Shown here one piece after another: positions 32,445 to 42,029 of a stretch of 44,976 nucleotides of DNA. The stretch's first letter is position 1; every line of letters begins with the position of its first letter. The notes under the pieces were generated by a model, which did not search any database, was not told the DNA's origin, and saw only the letters and a list, made by a program, of their open reading frames with translations. Made by a program: the position numbers and the translations under genes. Source of the DNA: Opitutia bacterium UBA7876 (GTDB lineage: Bacteria > Verrucomicrobiota > Verrucomicrobiia > Opitutales > Seribacteraceae); contig DLRY01000033.1 of assembly GCA_002500665.1 (NCBI GenBank), positions 10,178 through 55,153 of the forward strand. The letters are read 5' to 3'.

Positions 32445-33860
32445 TCAATAGTCTTTCCCTGCCCAGCTGCGAAGCACGGAACGCTGCCAGCTTTCGAGGG
32501 ACTTCTTCATTCCCGCGACCTGGACGGGTTCTTTTTCGGACAGGTCGGTCGTTTCCATCGGATCCTTTTTCAGGTCATAAAGCTCGTAGACGACCTTTGC
32601 CCTCGTCTCAATCCGGTGAAGTTTCCATGGCCAGTCGTTCCAGGCCGCGTGTCCCCGAAGGTCGGATGGGTCGAAGGTGGGGAATTCCTTCACGTTCTTG
32701 AGGATGCGTTCGGGGAAGGGGTTTGGCTTGCCCGCTTGTTCCGCCTCCAGGAGAGCCTTTATGATCCGGTCGTTCCAAGTTCCCTGCCCGTTTTGGAAAC
32801 CATGCCAGAAGCCCATGGCGGGCCTGGAGGTCCTTTGACCACCCAGAACGGGAAGCAGATCGATGCCGTCGAGCATTGGTTGGCCGGGCTTGAGCTTGAT
32901 ACCGGCGATCGATAGAAAAGTCGGGTACAAGTCCGAGGAAAACACCGGCAGGTTGATCTTTCCGGACGAAAAGCGACTCGGCCACTCAAGGACGGCCGGT
33001 ACGCGCAGTCCACCCTCGTAAATGCTTCCCTTCTTGGCCCGGCCCCCGGAGGACTCGGTGACCAATCCCCCGTTGTCGCTGCAATACAGAAAAAGCGTAT
33101 TCTTTTCGATTCCCAGCTTGCGGATGTGTTTGCGTAAGCGCCCGATTTGCTGGTCGAGCAGGGTGATCTCACGGAAGTACCCGGGCATTTTCGTCTTTTG
33201 ATTCTTGTATAGGGTGGCGGCGTTTTTCATTCCCTGCGGAATCTCGGGGTGGGGGCTGTGAGGGGAGGGAAACCAGGTCACGGTGAACATAGGCTTTTTG
33301 CCATCCTTGTGCTTGCTGAGGAACTTGAGGGTGGCATCCATTGAGATTACGGTGCCCGCTCCCTTGATGCGCCGGTATTTCCCATTGTGGCTTAGGTAGG
33401 GATCGTTATCGAAGAAGTTCAACCCCGAGAGCCACTCGTCGAAACCGGCGCCTCCGGGGGAAGTCGGGCTGTCGGGCTGGACCGAGCCGATGTGCCACTT
33501 CCCGAAATGTCCCGTGACGTAGCCCGCATCTCCAAGTTGCTCGGCGATGGTCCATTCGTCGGGGCGCATATAGTGGCCGTGGTTGGGGACGTTTGCCCGG
33601 AAGGGATGCCTGCCGGTCATCACGCTCGCCCTTGTCGGGGAGCAAACCGGAGCGCTGGCATAGAAACGGCTGAAGACAACGCCGGCCTCGGCCATCTCGT
33701 CGAGATGAGGGGTTTTCACGAAGGGGTGACCGGTAAACCCGCAGTCGCCGTATCCATGGTCGTCCGCCATGACGAGAACGATGTGAGGGCGTTCCTTTGC
33801 CTGGGAGATGGAAAACAACCCTAGGAGCAAGCATGCCCATGAGGATGAGAAGAGTTTCAT
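32445..33860 (-). CDS. Secreted arylsulfatase-type sulfatase
   Basis: A 471-residue sulfatase with a Sec signal (about residues 1-21). Active site CSPTRASVMTG with C73; metal ligands in VMADDHGYGD and YCSDNGG. Further landmarks: GHFGKWHIG near 118, TWFPSPHSPHPE near 195, GSIYEGGLRVPAVLEWP near 285 and LYDLKKDPMETTDL near the end. The pattern is typical of the GalNAc-6-sulfatase/arylsulfatase A-like part of family S1. It precedes tdh on the same strand with a 121-base gap that contains no clear terminator. Substrate not determinable. Confidence 0.93.
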   Translation of the reverse strand: MKLFSSSWACLLLGLFSISQAKERPHIVLVMADDHGYGDCGFTGHPFVKTPHLDEMAEAGVVFSRFYASAPVCSPTRASVMTGRHPFRANVPNHGHYMRPDEWTIAEQLGDAGYVTGHFGKWHIGSVQPDSPTSPGGAGFDEWLSGLNFFDNDPYLSHNGKYRRIKGAGTVISMDATLKFLSKHKDGKKPMFTVTWFPSPHSPHPEIPQGMKNAATLYKNQKTKMPGYFREITLLDQQIGRLRKHIRKLGIEKNTLFLYCSDNGGLVTESSGGRAKKGSIYEGGLRVPAVLEWPSRFSSGKINLPVFSSDLYPTFLSIAGIKLKPGQPMLDGIDLLPVLGGQRTSRPAMGFWHGFQNGQGTWNDRIIKALLEAEQAGKPNPFPERILKNVKEFPTFDPSDLRGHAAWNDWPWKLHRIETRAKVVYELYDLKKDPMETTDLSEKEPVQVAGMKKSLESWQRSVLRSWAGKDY

Positions 33861-33922
33861 GACTCGGAAAGTGAAGCCCAGGTGGAGGCGGAGGGCAAAG
33901 GAATAGTTCGGGCCGGTTGAAG

Positions 33923-35335
33923 CTAAGCCATCAGCTTCTTTACGGCATGGTGCGGCTCCACCCCGGTGAGGCGGAAGTCGAGTCCCTGAAAGCGGAAGGA
34001 CAGGCGGGTATGATCGATTCCCATAAGCTGCAAAACAGTAGCTTGCAAATCGTGGACGTGAACGGGGTCCTCGGTTACGTGAAAGCCAAGTTCATCGGTC
34101 TGGCCCAGGCTGATGCCCGGCTTCGCTCCTCCGCCCGCCATCCACATGGTGAAGGCTTGGGGGTGATGATCGCGTCCGCCACTACGCTTTAGGGCGGCGC
34201 TGGACTCGACCATGGGGGTGCGGCCGAATTCTCCTCCCCACACTACAAGAGTGTCCTCGAGCATGCCGAGCCGCTTGAGGTCCTGTACGAGGGCTGCGCT
34301 GGCCTGGTCCACTTGCTTGGCCTGCTTCGTGACGTTCCCCGCGACGTTGGAGTGGGCGTCCCAGCCGGAATGGTAAAGCTGAATGAAGCGGGTTCCCCGC
34401 TCGGCCAACCGGCGGGCGAGCAGGCAGTTGCTCGCGAAATCGGATTTGCCTTTTTCGATGCCGTAAAGGTCGAGGGTCTCCTGGCTCTCCTTGGAAAAAT
34501 CCATCAACTCGGGAGCCCTGGCCTGCATCCGGTAGGCCATTTCGTAGGCTTCGATGCGGGCGTTGATCTCGGGATCCCCCATCTTCCCATGAGCTCCTCG
34601 GTTGAGCTTGTTCAGAAGGTCAAGGGTCTGGCGCTGGGCAGTCCGGTCGATTCCCTTGGGGTTGGCGACGTGAAGAATCGGCTCGGCTCCTTCGCGGAAG
34701 GGAACCCCCTGGTGCTCGGAGGGCAGGAACCCGGATCCCCACATGGCGGATCCGCCGCTCAGGTTTCCGCCGCTTCTCATGACCACGAAGCCTGGCAGGT
34801 CGTCGGCCTCGCTTCCGATCCCGTAGCTGAGCCAGGAGCCCATGCTCGCCCGACCGGGAATTCCGCTGCCCGTCGTCATGAAGAGCTGGGCGGGGGCGTG
34901 GTTGAAGTGATCGGTATGCATCGACTTGATGATGGTCAGGTCGTCCGCGATCTTCGAAAGGTAGGGTAGTCGGTCGGAAAACTCGGCCCCGGACTGCCCG
35001 TGCCTGGCGAAGGGAAAGCGGGGGCCGAGCACTGCGGCGTCCGGCTGGATGAAGGCATAGCGCTGTCCCTTGATCACGGAGGGCGGGATGGGCTTGCCCT
35101 CGATTTCCTTGAGCTTTGGCTTGCTGTCGAAGAGCTCGAGCTGGCTGGGCGCTCCCGCCATGAACAAATAGATCACCCGCTTGGCCTTGACGGGGAAGCG
35201 CATGAAGCCCGGCTTGCCGTAATCCCCGAATGATTCCTTTGCGAGGAGGGAGGCGAGGGCGATCTTGCCGACGCCTATTCCGCAATCCTGAAAAAAGTGA
35301 CGGCGCGTGCGATGGAGGAGGGGAGGAACGTTCAT
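33923..35335 (-). CDS. DUF1501 family protein, Tat-type signal
   Basis: A 470-residue DUF1501 protein. The twin-arginine motif RTRRHFFQDCG is followed by a hydrophobic run (about 18-31). Landmarks: AGAPSQLELFDSKP near 60, KSMHTDHFNHAPAQ, GWDAHSN near 325, WGGEFGRTPMVES near 370 and GGRDHHPQAF. The start overlaps the stop of the upstream DUF1549/1553 gene by four bases (ATGA), direct evidence that the two proteins are made together. The His-rich pattern suggests metal binding as in the alkaline phosphatase superfamily, reaction unknown. Confidence 0.92.
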   Translation of the reverse strand: MNVPPLLHRTRRHFFQDCGIGVGKIALASLLAKESFGDYGKPGFMRFPVKAKRVIYLFMAGAPSQLELFDSKPKLKEIEGKPIPPSVIKGQRYAFIQPDAAVLGPRFPFARHGQSGAEFSDRLPYLSKIADDLTIIKSMHTDHFNHAPAQLFMTTGSGIPGRASMGSWLSYGIGSEADDLPGFVVMRSGGNLSGGSAMWGSGFLPSEHQGVPFREGAEPILHVANPKGIDRTAQRQTLDLLNKLNRGAHGKMGDPEINARIEAYEMAYRMQARAPELMDFSKESQETLDLYGIEKGKSDFASNCLLARRLAERGTRFIQLYHSGWDAHSNVAGNVTKQAKQVDQASAALVQDLKRLGMLEDTLVVWGGEFGRTPMVESSAALKRSGGRDHHPQAFTMWMAGGGAKPGISLGQTDELGFHVTEDPVHVHDLQATVLQLMGIDHTRLSFRFQGLDFRLTGVEPHHAVKKLMA

Positions 35336-38300
35336 GGCTTGGTAAGGGCTTCGTCTAAATTCATGATGGCCCGGGCGAGGAGAACTTTGCCGGCAAGCTC
35401 GGGGTTAGCCTTCTTGTCGGCGGCGATTTCAGAGGGCTTGAGCTCGCCCCTGGAAAGACGTTCGATTTGTCGGTCCAGATAAGCTTGCAGGGCTTCCCGT
35501 TCTTCCGTGCTCGGGGGGCGGGTCAGGAATCGACGGAAGAGGGTGAGGACGGGGTCCTTCTTTTGCAGGTGAACCTCCTTGCCCGCGGCCCGGGCAAGCT
35601 CGAGGAACATTTCGTCGTTGAGCAAGGCGAGCGCCTGCAAAGGCGTGTTGCTGCGGTCGCGCTTGGCCAGGCAGTTCTCGCCCGAGGTGCCGTCAAAGGT
35701 CATGAACCCCGCAAACGGGGCGGTGCGCTTGATGAAAGTATAGACCGAGCGCCGGTAACGGTCTTCCCCCTTGGATGCATTCCAGCTCTTGTTCCCGAAG
35801 GCATGAGCCAGAACGGTGAGCGGCTGCGGGGGATAGACCCCGGGGCCGAACATCTTGGCAGATAATTTGCCGCTTGCCTTGAGCATGTGATCACGGATCA
35901 ACTCGCCCGACAGGCGGAAGCGCGGCCCACGGGCAAGCAGGCGGTTCTGGGGATCCTTTTCGAGAAGGGAGGGGGATGCCTTGGAATCCTGACGATAGGT
36001 TGAACTCGTAACGATCAAGCGGTGGAGCTTCTTGAGGGACGTTCCGTTCTTGCGGAACTCAACGGCCAGCCAATCGAGCAGCTCGGGATGATCGGGGGCG
36101 GGCGCCTGGGTGCCGAAGTCACCGTTGGTTCTGATGAGCCCGTAACCGAAGAATGAACGCCAGGCCCGGTTGACGGCGACACGGTCGCCAAGCGGGTTGT
36201 CGGGGCTTGCCAGCCAACGGGCGAATTCCAGGCGGTTGACGGGCTCTTTCCTACTCTGCAATTCAAAGATTTCCGGAATGCCCGCAGGTACCGCGTGCTT
36301 TGGGCTGGTGTATTCACCGCGATGGCGTAGAAGGGTCGGGCGTGGGTTGTCGGGCGGGCGCTCGAGCATGACCAAGGTATGATTGGGACGGGGCAGGCGG
36401 TTGCGCAATTTAGTGATTGGGTTTGGTTTTTTGGAAGGGTTTCCTTTAGGAAGGTTTAGTTTGCCCCATGGACCGTCTCCATACTTTCCAACCACGACTG
36501 CGGTTTTTGCGTTGGGGAGCACTCGGGTGTGCCAGTCTTTTGTCTGAGGGTTGGAGAGTTGGCTTGAGAATTTCCAACTTTGGTCCGATGTAATGCGTTG
36601 GACATTTCCGTTTTTTAATTTGAGCGAAAGCTGGGCGATCAAACCGGCGGGTCCTGCTTGATTGGAAGCTTTGGCGGTGAGGAAGTTTACACCTTTGCGA
36701 AAAAGTGTCTTGATCGGAGTGGTTACGGGTTTGCTCCACAAATCAGTTGTGCCAATGGAATCTCCGTTGAGAAAGAATTCAACGTCGTCATCGCAGGTAA
36801 AGAAGATTTCGGCGGACTGGGGAAGTTCCTTTAGGTCGAATTGCTTCGAGAAATATAAAGTTTCCCGGGGCCGGTTGCCTTTTGCATTCCAGATCCATTG
36901 GGTGTTCTTTAGAACGATTGCATTGCGGGTAGGGGCGGGCCTTTCCAAATATACTTTTTCGAGGTAAATGGACCGCAGTGCGGACAAGTCCTTCGGTTTG
37001 GCCGTTTCCTTGAGGCTGAGGATATGCTCGGCTTTGACCCCGATCTTGGATACCGTAGGCAGGTTTGCAGTCGAGGTCGCAGAAATACGAAAACGACCAA
37101 GGCTGGCTGCGAAGTGTCTTTCGAAGAGTAAACGTACGGAGAAAGGAGTGTCGGCGGGAATGGATTTTTCCAAGGGCAGAACCAAGTGATTGGCTTTGCC
37201 TTCTTGCCCGGAAGTGGACCACCCCGAGGATCCAATCCCATCCGAGACATTGGATGCCGAAGCGCCCGAACCAACGCTGATTTTTCCGTAGGTACTTGAA
37301 GGATTGGAAATCCGAAACTTTCGACCTTTCGATTTCACGATGAACTCACTTAGAAAGAAGTCTCCCTTGCGTCCTTCGTAGTAGCATCGACCAGGTCCGC
37401 GGTTTGGGAGGCGGTCATCGGGCAGGACCTCGAGCCTGAGGGCGGTGATCGGTTGCTTACTTGTGAAATTCAGATCGAAAACGTCCCGTTTGGTGACGTC
37501 CCCGGAGGAAAAGATCGACCCGTCCTCCATGATTTCCAGTTTGGGCAGGTTGGTCTTCATGGAATCAGGTTTGAGCGTGCCCCATGGGGTTGCTTTTTTC
37601 TCCTCGGTCTTTCGCCAAGAGGCAAAGGCCTGGTCAAAGTCCGCATTGTTTTCCGTGAGTTCTTTGATCTTGTCATCGATTTGTTGCTCGAGATCGGACT
37701 TTTGCTTTGTTTGAGCATCCGTGTAGAGGAGGAGATCGGGCTCGTCGACGTTGTCTAGCAGACCCATCAGCCCGAAGTACTCGTCATGGGTGATGGGGTC
37801 GTACTTGTGAGTGTGGCACTGGGCGCAGCCCGTTGTCAGTCCCATCCAGACCGTCCCGGTGGTGGCAACCCGGTCGACCGCCGCATAGAAGCGGAATTCG
37901 AGAGGGTCGATCCCGCCTTCCTCGTTGAGCTGGGTATTGCGGTGAAATCCGGTGGCGGTTTTCTGTTCTTGGGTGGCGTTGGGCAACATGTCGCCGGCAA
38001 GTTGCTCGATGGTGAATTGGTCGTAGGGCATGTCCGCGTTGAGAGCCCGGATGACCCAGTCGCGGTAGGGCCAGATGTTGCGGGGGCGATCCTTCTCGTA
38101 TCCATTGCTATCCGCATAGCGGGCAAGGTCGAGCCATTCGCGCGCCCATTTCTCCCCATAATGCGGGGAGACGAGTAACTCTTCGACCAACCGTTCGTAA
38201 GCGTCCGGTCGTATGTCGCCGACGAAGGCGTCGGCTTGTTCGGGGGTGGGGGGCAGGCCGACCAAGTCGAGGTAAAGGCGACGCACCAAGCTGTAACCAT

Positions 38301-38769
38301 CGGCCTGAGCAGAAGGCTTGAGATCATGCTTCTTGAGGTTGGCGATGATGAAGGAATCGATTTCGTTGCGCACCCACTCCGATCCCTTTGCGGGAGGATC
38401 GGAGGCAACGGGCGCAACGAAGGCCCAGTGCTTGTCGTACTCCGCTCCCTCCTTGATCCATTTCTCGAGCAATTCCTTTTCCTTTTCCGTGAGGGTTGCA
38501 TGAGACTCGGGCGGAGGCATGATCTCCTCCGGGTCGTCCGAGCGGATTCGGTAATGAAATTCGCTTTCCTCAACTTTGCCGGGAACGATGACCTCGTTCT
38601 TGAGGGCGCCTTCGCGCAGATCGAGGCGCAACTTGGCCTTGCGTCCTTCCTCGTCGGGACCATGGCACGCATAGCACTTACTTGCCAGAAGAGGGCGGAC
38701 TTCCTTGTTGAAGTCCACCGCCTGAAGGGTCAGGAGAGGGAGCGCCGGGAGGATGAAAAGTCTCACCAT
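35332..38769 (-). CDS. Very large DUF1549/DUF1553 protein with central insert
   Basis: A 1145-residue secreted protein. Order: short signal peptide (to about 17), planctomycete cytochrome-like domain with CYACHGPDEEG (C32, C35, H36) and MPPPESH, DUF1549 (about 135-345) with GCAQCHTHKYDP (C315, C318, H319), a long central region (about 345-800) with beta-sandwich parts, one of which (TQWIWNAKGNRPRETLYFSK, then FLNGDSIGTTDLW) resembles the carbohydrate-binding-like domain before some rhamnosidase/GH2 enzymes, and DUF1553 (about 810-1130; NPLGDRVAVNRAWRSFFGYG). DNA for the centre (about 36400-37740) is AT-richer than both flanks: 45-47% versus 57-58% G+C in sampled 60-base lines. Translationally coupled to its DUF1501 partner. 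Confidence 0.92.
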   Translation of the reverse strand: MVRLFILPALPLLTLQAVDFNKEVRPLLASKCYACHGPDEEGRKAKLRLDLREGALKNEVIVPGKVEESEFHYRIRSDDPEEIMPPPESHATLTEKEKELLEKWIKEGAEYDKHWAFVAPVASDPPAKGSEWVRNEIDSFIIANLKKHDLKPSAQADGYSLVRRLYLDLVGLPPTPEQADAFVGDIRPDAYERLVEELLVSPHYGEKWAREWLDLARYADSNGYEKDRPRNIWPYRDWVIRALNADMPYDQFTIEQLAGDMLPNATQEQKTATGFHRNTQLNEEGGIDPLEFRFYAAVDRVATTGTVWMGLTTGCAQCHTHKYDPITHDEYFGLMGLLDNVDEPDLLLYTDAQTKQKSDLEQQIDDKIKELTENNADFDQAFASWRKTEEKKATPWGTLKPDSMKTNLPKLEIMEDGSIFSSGDVTKRDVFDLNFTSKQPITALRLEVLPDDRLPNRGPGRCYYEGRKGDFFLSEFIVKSKGRKFRISNPSSTYGKISVGSGASASNVSDGIGSSGWSTSGQEGKANHLVLPLEKSIPADTPFSVRLLFERHFAASLGRFRISATSTANLPTVSKIGVKAEHILSLKETAKPKDLSALRSIYLEKVYLERPAPTRNAIVLKNTQWIWNAKGNRPRETLYFSKQFDLKELPQSAEIFFTCDDDVEFFLNGDSIGTTDLWSKPVTTPIKTLFRKGVNFLTAKASNQAGPAGLIAQLSLKLKNGNVQRITSDQSWKFSSQLSNPQTKDWHTRVLPNAKTAVVVGKYGDGPWGKLNLPKGNPSKKPNPITKLRNRLPRPNHTLVMLERPPDNPRPTLLRHRGEYTSPKHAVPAGIPEIFELQSRKEPVNRLEFARWLASPDNPLGDRVAVNRAWRSFFGYGLIRTNGDFGTQAPAPDHPELLDWLAVEFRKNGTSLKKLHRLIVTSSTYRQDSKASPSLLEKDPQNRLLARGPRFRLSGELIRDHMLKASGKLSAKMFGPGVYPPQPLTVLAHAFGNKSWNASKGEDRYRRSVYTFIKRTAPFAGFMTFDGTSGENCLAKRDRSNTPLQALALLNDEMFLELARAAGKEVHLQKKDPVLTLFRRFLTRPPSTEEREALQAYLDRQIERLSRGELKPSEIAADKKANPELAGKVLLARAIMNLDEALTKP

Positions 38770-38806
38770 CGTTCAACGGCTCATAGCCAAACTCTGCGGA
38801 ATCCCG

Positions 38807-40243
38807 CTATTTTTCGGTCGTGAAGGGGGAGGCTGGGAGCCCGGCCCGGTTGAAGAGCTTGGGGTTTGCCTTCTGGTCCCACCCGAACCTTACGTGGACT
38901 GGGTTCTTGACCTCCTTGCTCTTTACCACGACGTGATGCCCGTAAACGGTAAAGGCCTCCGCGACGCGCCAGTTTCCGTCCTTTCCGGCCACTTCGAAAT
39001 CGGCCACTTTGATGCCTTTCCCTTCGGGCAGGGTCAAGCCGACGTTCCGTCCGTGAAACTCCTTGAAATGCACGGTGATACTGTCCTTCCCTTCGGAATG
39101 GTCCGCCCGGTCGAAGATGGGCCCGGAGTAGACCAGCTTGTCGTATCCGTAGTTCTTGGCCAAGGCCCAGAGGGCGAGGCGCTTGCCGACGTCCTGCTTG
39201 TTGGGCGGGTGGATGTTGTTTACCGTGGCGATGTCCGTGGTCACGGCCATACCGGTGTGGGGAACCTCTAGGGTTTCCAGTTGAGCCTGCCAGATCCAGG
39301 GGAGGGCCTTGGGATCCCGGTTGCGGTAGTTAAAGGGCGCGAGCTGGACGAAGTAGAAGGGTAGCTCGGGCTTTTTCCATACGCTCCTCCATCCCGCGAT
39401 GAGGGCCTTCATCTTCTCGTGGTAGAGCATGCCTTCCCCGTTGTTGGACTCGCCCTGGTACCAGAGTGCTCCCTTGATTGCGTAGGGGATCAAGGGAGCG
39501 ATCATGGCGTTGTACATATGGGTGGGCGTTGTCCGTCCCGGCTTGCCCCTGGTAAACTGATCCAACTTGTCGGCGAAGCCCTTCCTGAGCGCGGGAACGG
39601 CCTTAAAGCCTTCCGCGGGGGTCCAGGGCTCGATGCGGGTGCCTCCCCAGTTCGATCCGATCAAGCCGATGGGTACCTTGATTTCCTTTTGGAGATGACG
39701 AGCGAAGTAGTAGCCTACGGCGGTGAAGTTCGCCACGGTGGACGGACTGCATACCTGCCAGCCTCCGGTTGGCACGTCCTCTTGCGGGGTGAGGCTCAAT
39801 TTGCGAGGAACCTTGACGTGACGGATCAGGGGGTGCTTACCGTTGGCGATTTCCTCCTTCGCATTGCCCGAGCGGGCCACGGACCATTCCATGTTGGACT
39901 GCCCCGAGCAAAGCCAGACCTCGCCCACCAGAACGTCTTTCAGCTTGATTTCGTTGGAGCCCTTGACGGTCAGGTCGCTTCCCTTGGTATTGGCCTTCAT
40001 GGCGGGCAGGTCGATCCTCCACTTGCCGTCCTTGCCGGTTTGGGTCGAAACGGTTTTTCCGTGAAAGGAAACGGTGACCTTCTCGCCCTCGTCCGCCCAG
40101 CCCCAGACGGGGACGGGCTCGCCTTGCTGGAGAACCATATGGTTTCCGAGAATCGAGGGCAGCTTGACATCAGCGGAGGCAGAGAAGGGGCTGGCGAAGA
40201 ACGCCAAGCCGGCATACAAAGCGAAGAAGGATTTGGTTTTCAT
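38807..40243 (-). CDS. Sialate O-acetylesterase-type SGNH esterase
   Basis: A 478-residue secreted esterase (signal peptide to about residue 24). A beta-sandwich (about 25-105; ILGNHMVLQQGEPVPVWGW) precedes the SGNH catalytic domain with GEVWLCSGQSNMEWS (nucleophile Ser), LIGSNWGGTRIEPWTP, ALWYQGESN and the C-terminal NNIHPPNKQDVGKRLA bearing the catalytic His. The family removes O-acetyl groups from sialic acid or from plant and algal polysaccharides. With sulfatases on both sides, deacetylation of a sulfated, acetylated glycan is likely. The stop lies 37 bases before the 1145-residue gene, so it may lead that transcript. Confidence 0.9.
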   Translation of the reverse strand: MKTKSFFALYAGLAFFASPFSASADVKLPSILGNHMVLQQGEPVPVWGWADEGEKVTVSFHGKTVSTQTGKDGKWRIDLPAMKANTKGSDLTVKGSNEIKLKDVLVGEVWLCSGQSNMEWSVARSGNAKEEIANGKHPLIRHVKVPRKLSLTPQEDVPTGGWQVCSPSTVANFTAVGYYFARHLQKEIKVPIGLIGSNWGGTRIEPWTPAEGFKAVPALRKGFADKLDQFTRGKPGRTTPTHMYNAMIAPLIPYAIKGALWYQGESNNGEGMLYHEKMKALIAGWRSVWKKPELPFYFVQLAPFNYRNRDPKALPWIWQAQLETLEVPHTGMAVTTDIATVNNIHPPNKQDVGKRLALWALAKNYGYDKLVYSGPIFDRADHSEGKDSITVHFKEFHGRNVGLTLPEGKGIKVADFEVAGKDGNWRVAEAFTVYGHHVVVKSKEVKNPVHVRFGWDQKANPKLFNRAGLPASPFTTEK

Positions 40244-40346
40244 AAGTGGGATGGTGCTGAGTTAATTTGTTTTAAAAGTCTGGGAGAGTTTGGCCCGTTC
40301 GGCAAGAAGGGATGGCCTAACGGCCGTAAAAACTTCTTCCGGATGG

Positions 40347-41861
40347 TCAGTCCTCGATGATGCGGCCCCGGTTGAGGTCTTCGAGGGCCGAGGCTTTCTT
40401 TGGTTTGTAAGGGTACCAGTCGGGAGCCCCGAACCAATCGTACATCACGGCACGAAACTTCTCGATCTTCTCGGGGGGCTCCTTTTGCCAGCCCATGTCC
40501 CCAGTTGCGCTGACCCAGGTGTCGAGGGCGGCCCGCATCTCGGTGAGGGCCTTTTGGTGAGCCGGATGGGTGGAGTCCACGAGGTTGTTGAGCTCGTTTG
40601 GATCGGCGTCGGTATCAAAGAGGTATTCCCGCCTGAACTCCGTGAAGAGGGGCATGAGGTGGGGGTCGAGTTTTCCTTTCTTGTAGAGGTCGCGCATGAC
40701 CTGCTGAACGGGGAAGCACTTTTCCTTGTAGAAGTTGACGTAGGTTCCGAAGTTGAGCTCGGGCTGGTAGTTGCGGATGTAATGGAAGCGCTTGCCGCGG
40801 ACAGACCGCAGGCGGAATGGAACGTCGTCTACCCGGTCCCGGGCACTGAATGCATACCTTCTTTGCGGATCCCGGTTTTTCCCAAGGAAGATCCGGCTCT
40901 GCATGCCCAGCGGGCGGGGTACGCCGGCCAGGTAGAGGGTGGTGGCGGTCAGGTCGAGCAGGCTGATCACCTCCTCGTTGACCGTTCCCGGCTTGAAGCC
41001 GTCGGGCATGGGGAAATTCTTGGGCCACTTGATGATCATCGGGACGTGCAGGCCCGTGTCGTAGACCCAATGGATGCTCCGGTGGTCGACCCGGCCGTTG
41101 TCCCCGAATACGATGATGACGGTATCGTCGAGGAGCTTTTCGTTCTCCAGTTCCTTGAGGACCACACCGACGCGCCGGTCCATGTTGGAGACCGAGTTCA
41201 AGTAGCGGGCCCACTCCTCGTCGGACGTCCTGTGCTTGGGGAAGTAGGCCGGCGGAACCACCGAGTCCGGCTTGGCGTACTGGAAGTGCTCGTCTTCGCC
41301 CCACCATTTGATGCGTTCCGGCCGGTTGGTCCTGAAATCGTAAATGTCGTATTCCGCTTCCGGGGTGTTCACCTGCAAGAAGAAGGGCTTTCCCTTCTTG
41401 ATCTCTTCCCAGTCCGTGCTCTCGAAGATTTTCCCCTCGTTCACGAAATTGAGGTCGAGTTTGCCCGAGCCCACCACCTGGTCCCTTATTTTCTTGATGG
41501 AGCCCGTCAGGTAGCCCGCATCCTTTAGCCGGTGGGTCAGAGGCCGGATCCCCTCGGGCAGCTTGAACCCATCGTCCCGGTGATCGGGGAAGTGGTGCAG
41601 GTTGACGGAGGTCTGATACATCCCCGTCATGAAGGCCGACCGGCTGGGGGCGCACACGGGTGCGGTAGCGAAAACCCGGGTGTAGCGAACGCCCTCGGCG
41701 GCCAACTGGTCGAGGTGGGGCGTATGGACCCCCTGCCTGCCGAAGCAGCCGAAGTCCAGGTTGCAGTTGTCGGTGATCAGCCAGAGAATGTTGGGCTTGT
41801 CGTTGGCCGGGCAAACCGAGGCCAGCAAGAGTAGGCAAAACAAGGGGAATAGTCGTTTCAT
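40347..41861 (-). CDS. Secreted sulfatase, N-sulfoglucosamine sulfohydrolase-like
   Basis: A 504-residue sulfatase. Start at the ATG at 41861, directly at the signal peptide (MKRLFPLFCLLLLASVCPAN). Active site CAPSRSAFMTG with C70, followed by YQTSVNLHHF as in heparan N-sulfatase-like (S1_8-type) enzymes. The first metal-binding motif reads ITDNCN where most relatives have an acidic pair (DD or ED), so one usual ligand is Thr or Asn. The second, FGDNGRVDHR, also differs from the common SDHG. C-terminal LFDTDADPNELNNL is kept. It is divergent from the sulfatase at 42030. Either a different specificity or weaker activity is possible. Confidence 0.9.
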   Translation of the reverse strand: MKRLFPLFCLLLLASVCPANDKPNILWLITDNCNLDFGCFGRQGVHTPHLDQLAAEGVRYTRVFATAPVCAPSRSAFMTGMYQTSVNLHHFPDHRDDGFKLPEGIRPLTHRLKDAGYLTGSIKKIRDQVVGSGKLDLNFVNEGKIFESTDWEEIKKGKPFFLQVNTPEAEYDIYDFRTNRPERIKWWGEDEHFQYAKPDSVVPPAYFPKHRTSDEEWARYLNSVSNMDRRVGVVLKELENEKLLDDTVIIVFGDNGRVDHRSIHWVYDTGLHVPMIIKWPKNFPMPDGFKPGTVNEEVISLLDLTATTLYLAGVPRPLGMQSRIFLGKNRDPQRRYAFSARDRVDDVPFRLRSVRGKRFHYIRNYQPELNFGTYVNFYKEKCFPVQQVMRDLYKKGKLDPHLMPLFTEFRREYLFDTDADPNELNNLVDSTHPAHQKALTEMRAALDTWVSATGDMGWQKEPPEKIEKFRAVMYDWFGAPDWYPYKPKKASALEDLNRGRIIED

Positions 41862-42029
41862 GGAATCGGATTGTGAATGGGCGCAAGGCAAAGGGCAAGC
41901 GACATCAAGTCGCCTCGCCGGGGATCGGGCCGAGATTTTCTTCCTTTGCTTCACGCCTCCCGAAATCATAGGGGGCTGAGGTTTAAGGTTGGCATTCGCC
42001 CGGTGGACGTTTGCCTAATGTTCTTACAT

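Noticed and set aside
40290..41528. Long plus-strand open frame opposite the sulfatase at 40347-41861
   Set aside because: Its peptide is Gly/Val/Glu repetitive with no family features, while the minus strand encodes a complete sulfatase with signal peptide and CAPSR motif.
41989..42019. TTGGCA and CCTAAT resembling a promoter before the sulfatase at 42030
   Set aside because: Spacing is 19 bases and the implied start would lie almost on the ATG, leaving no room for a ribosome site.
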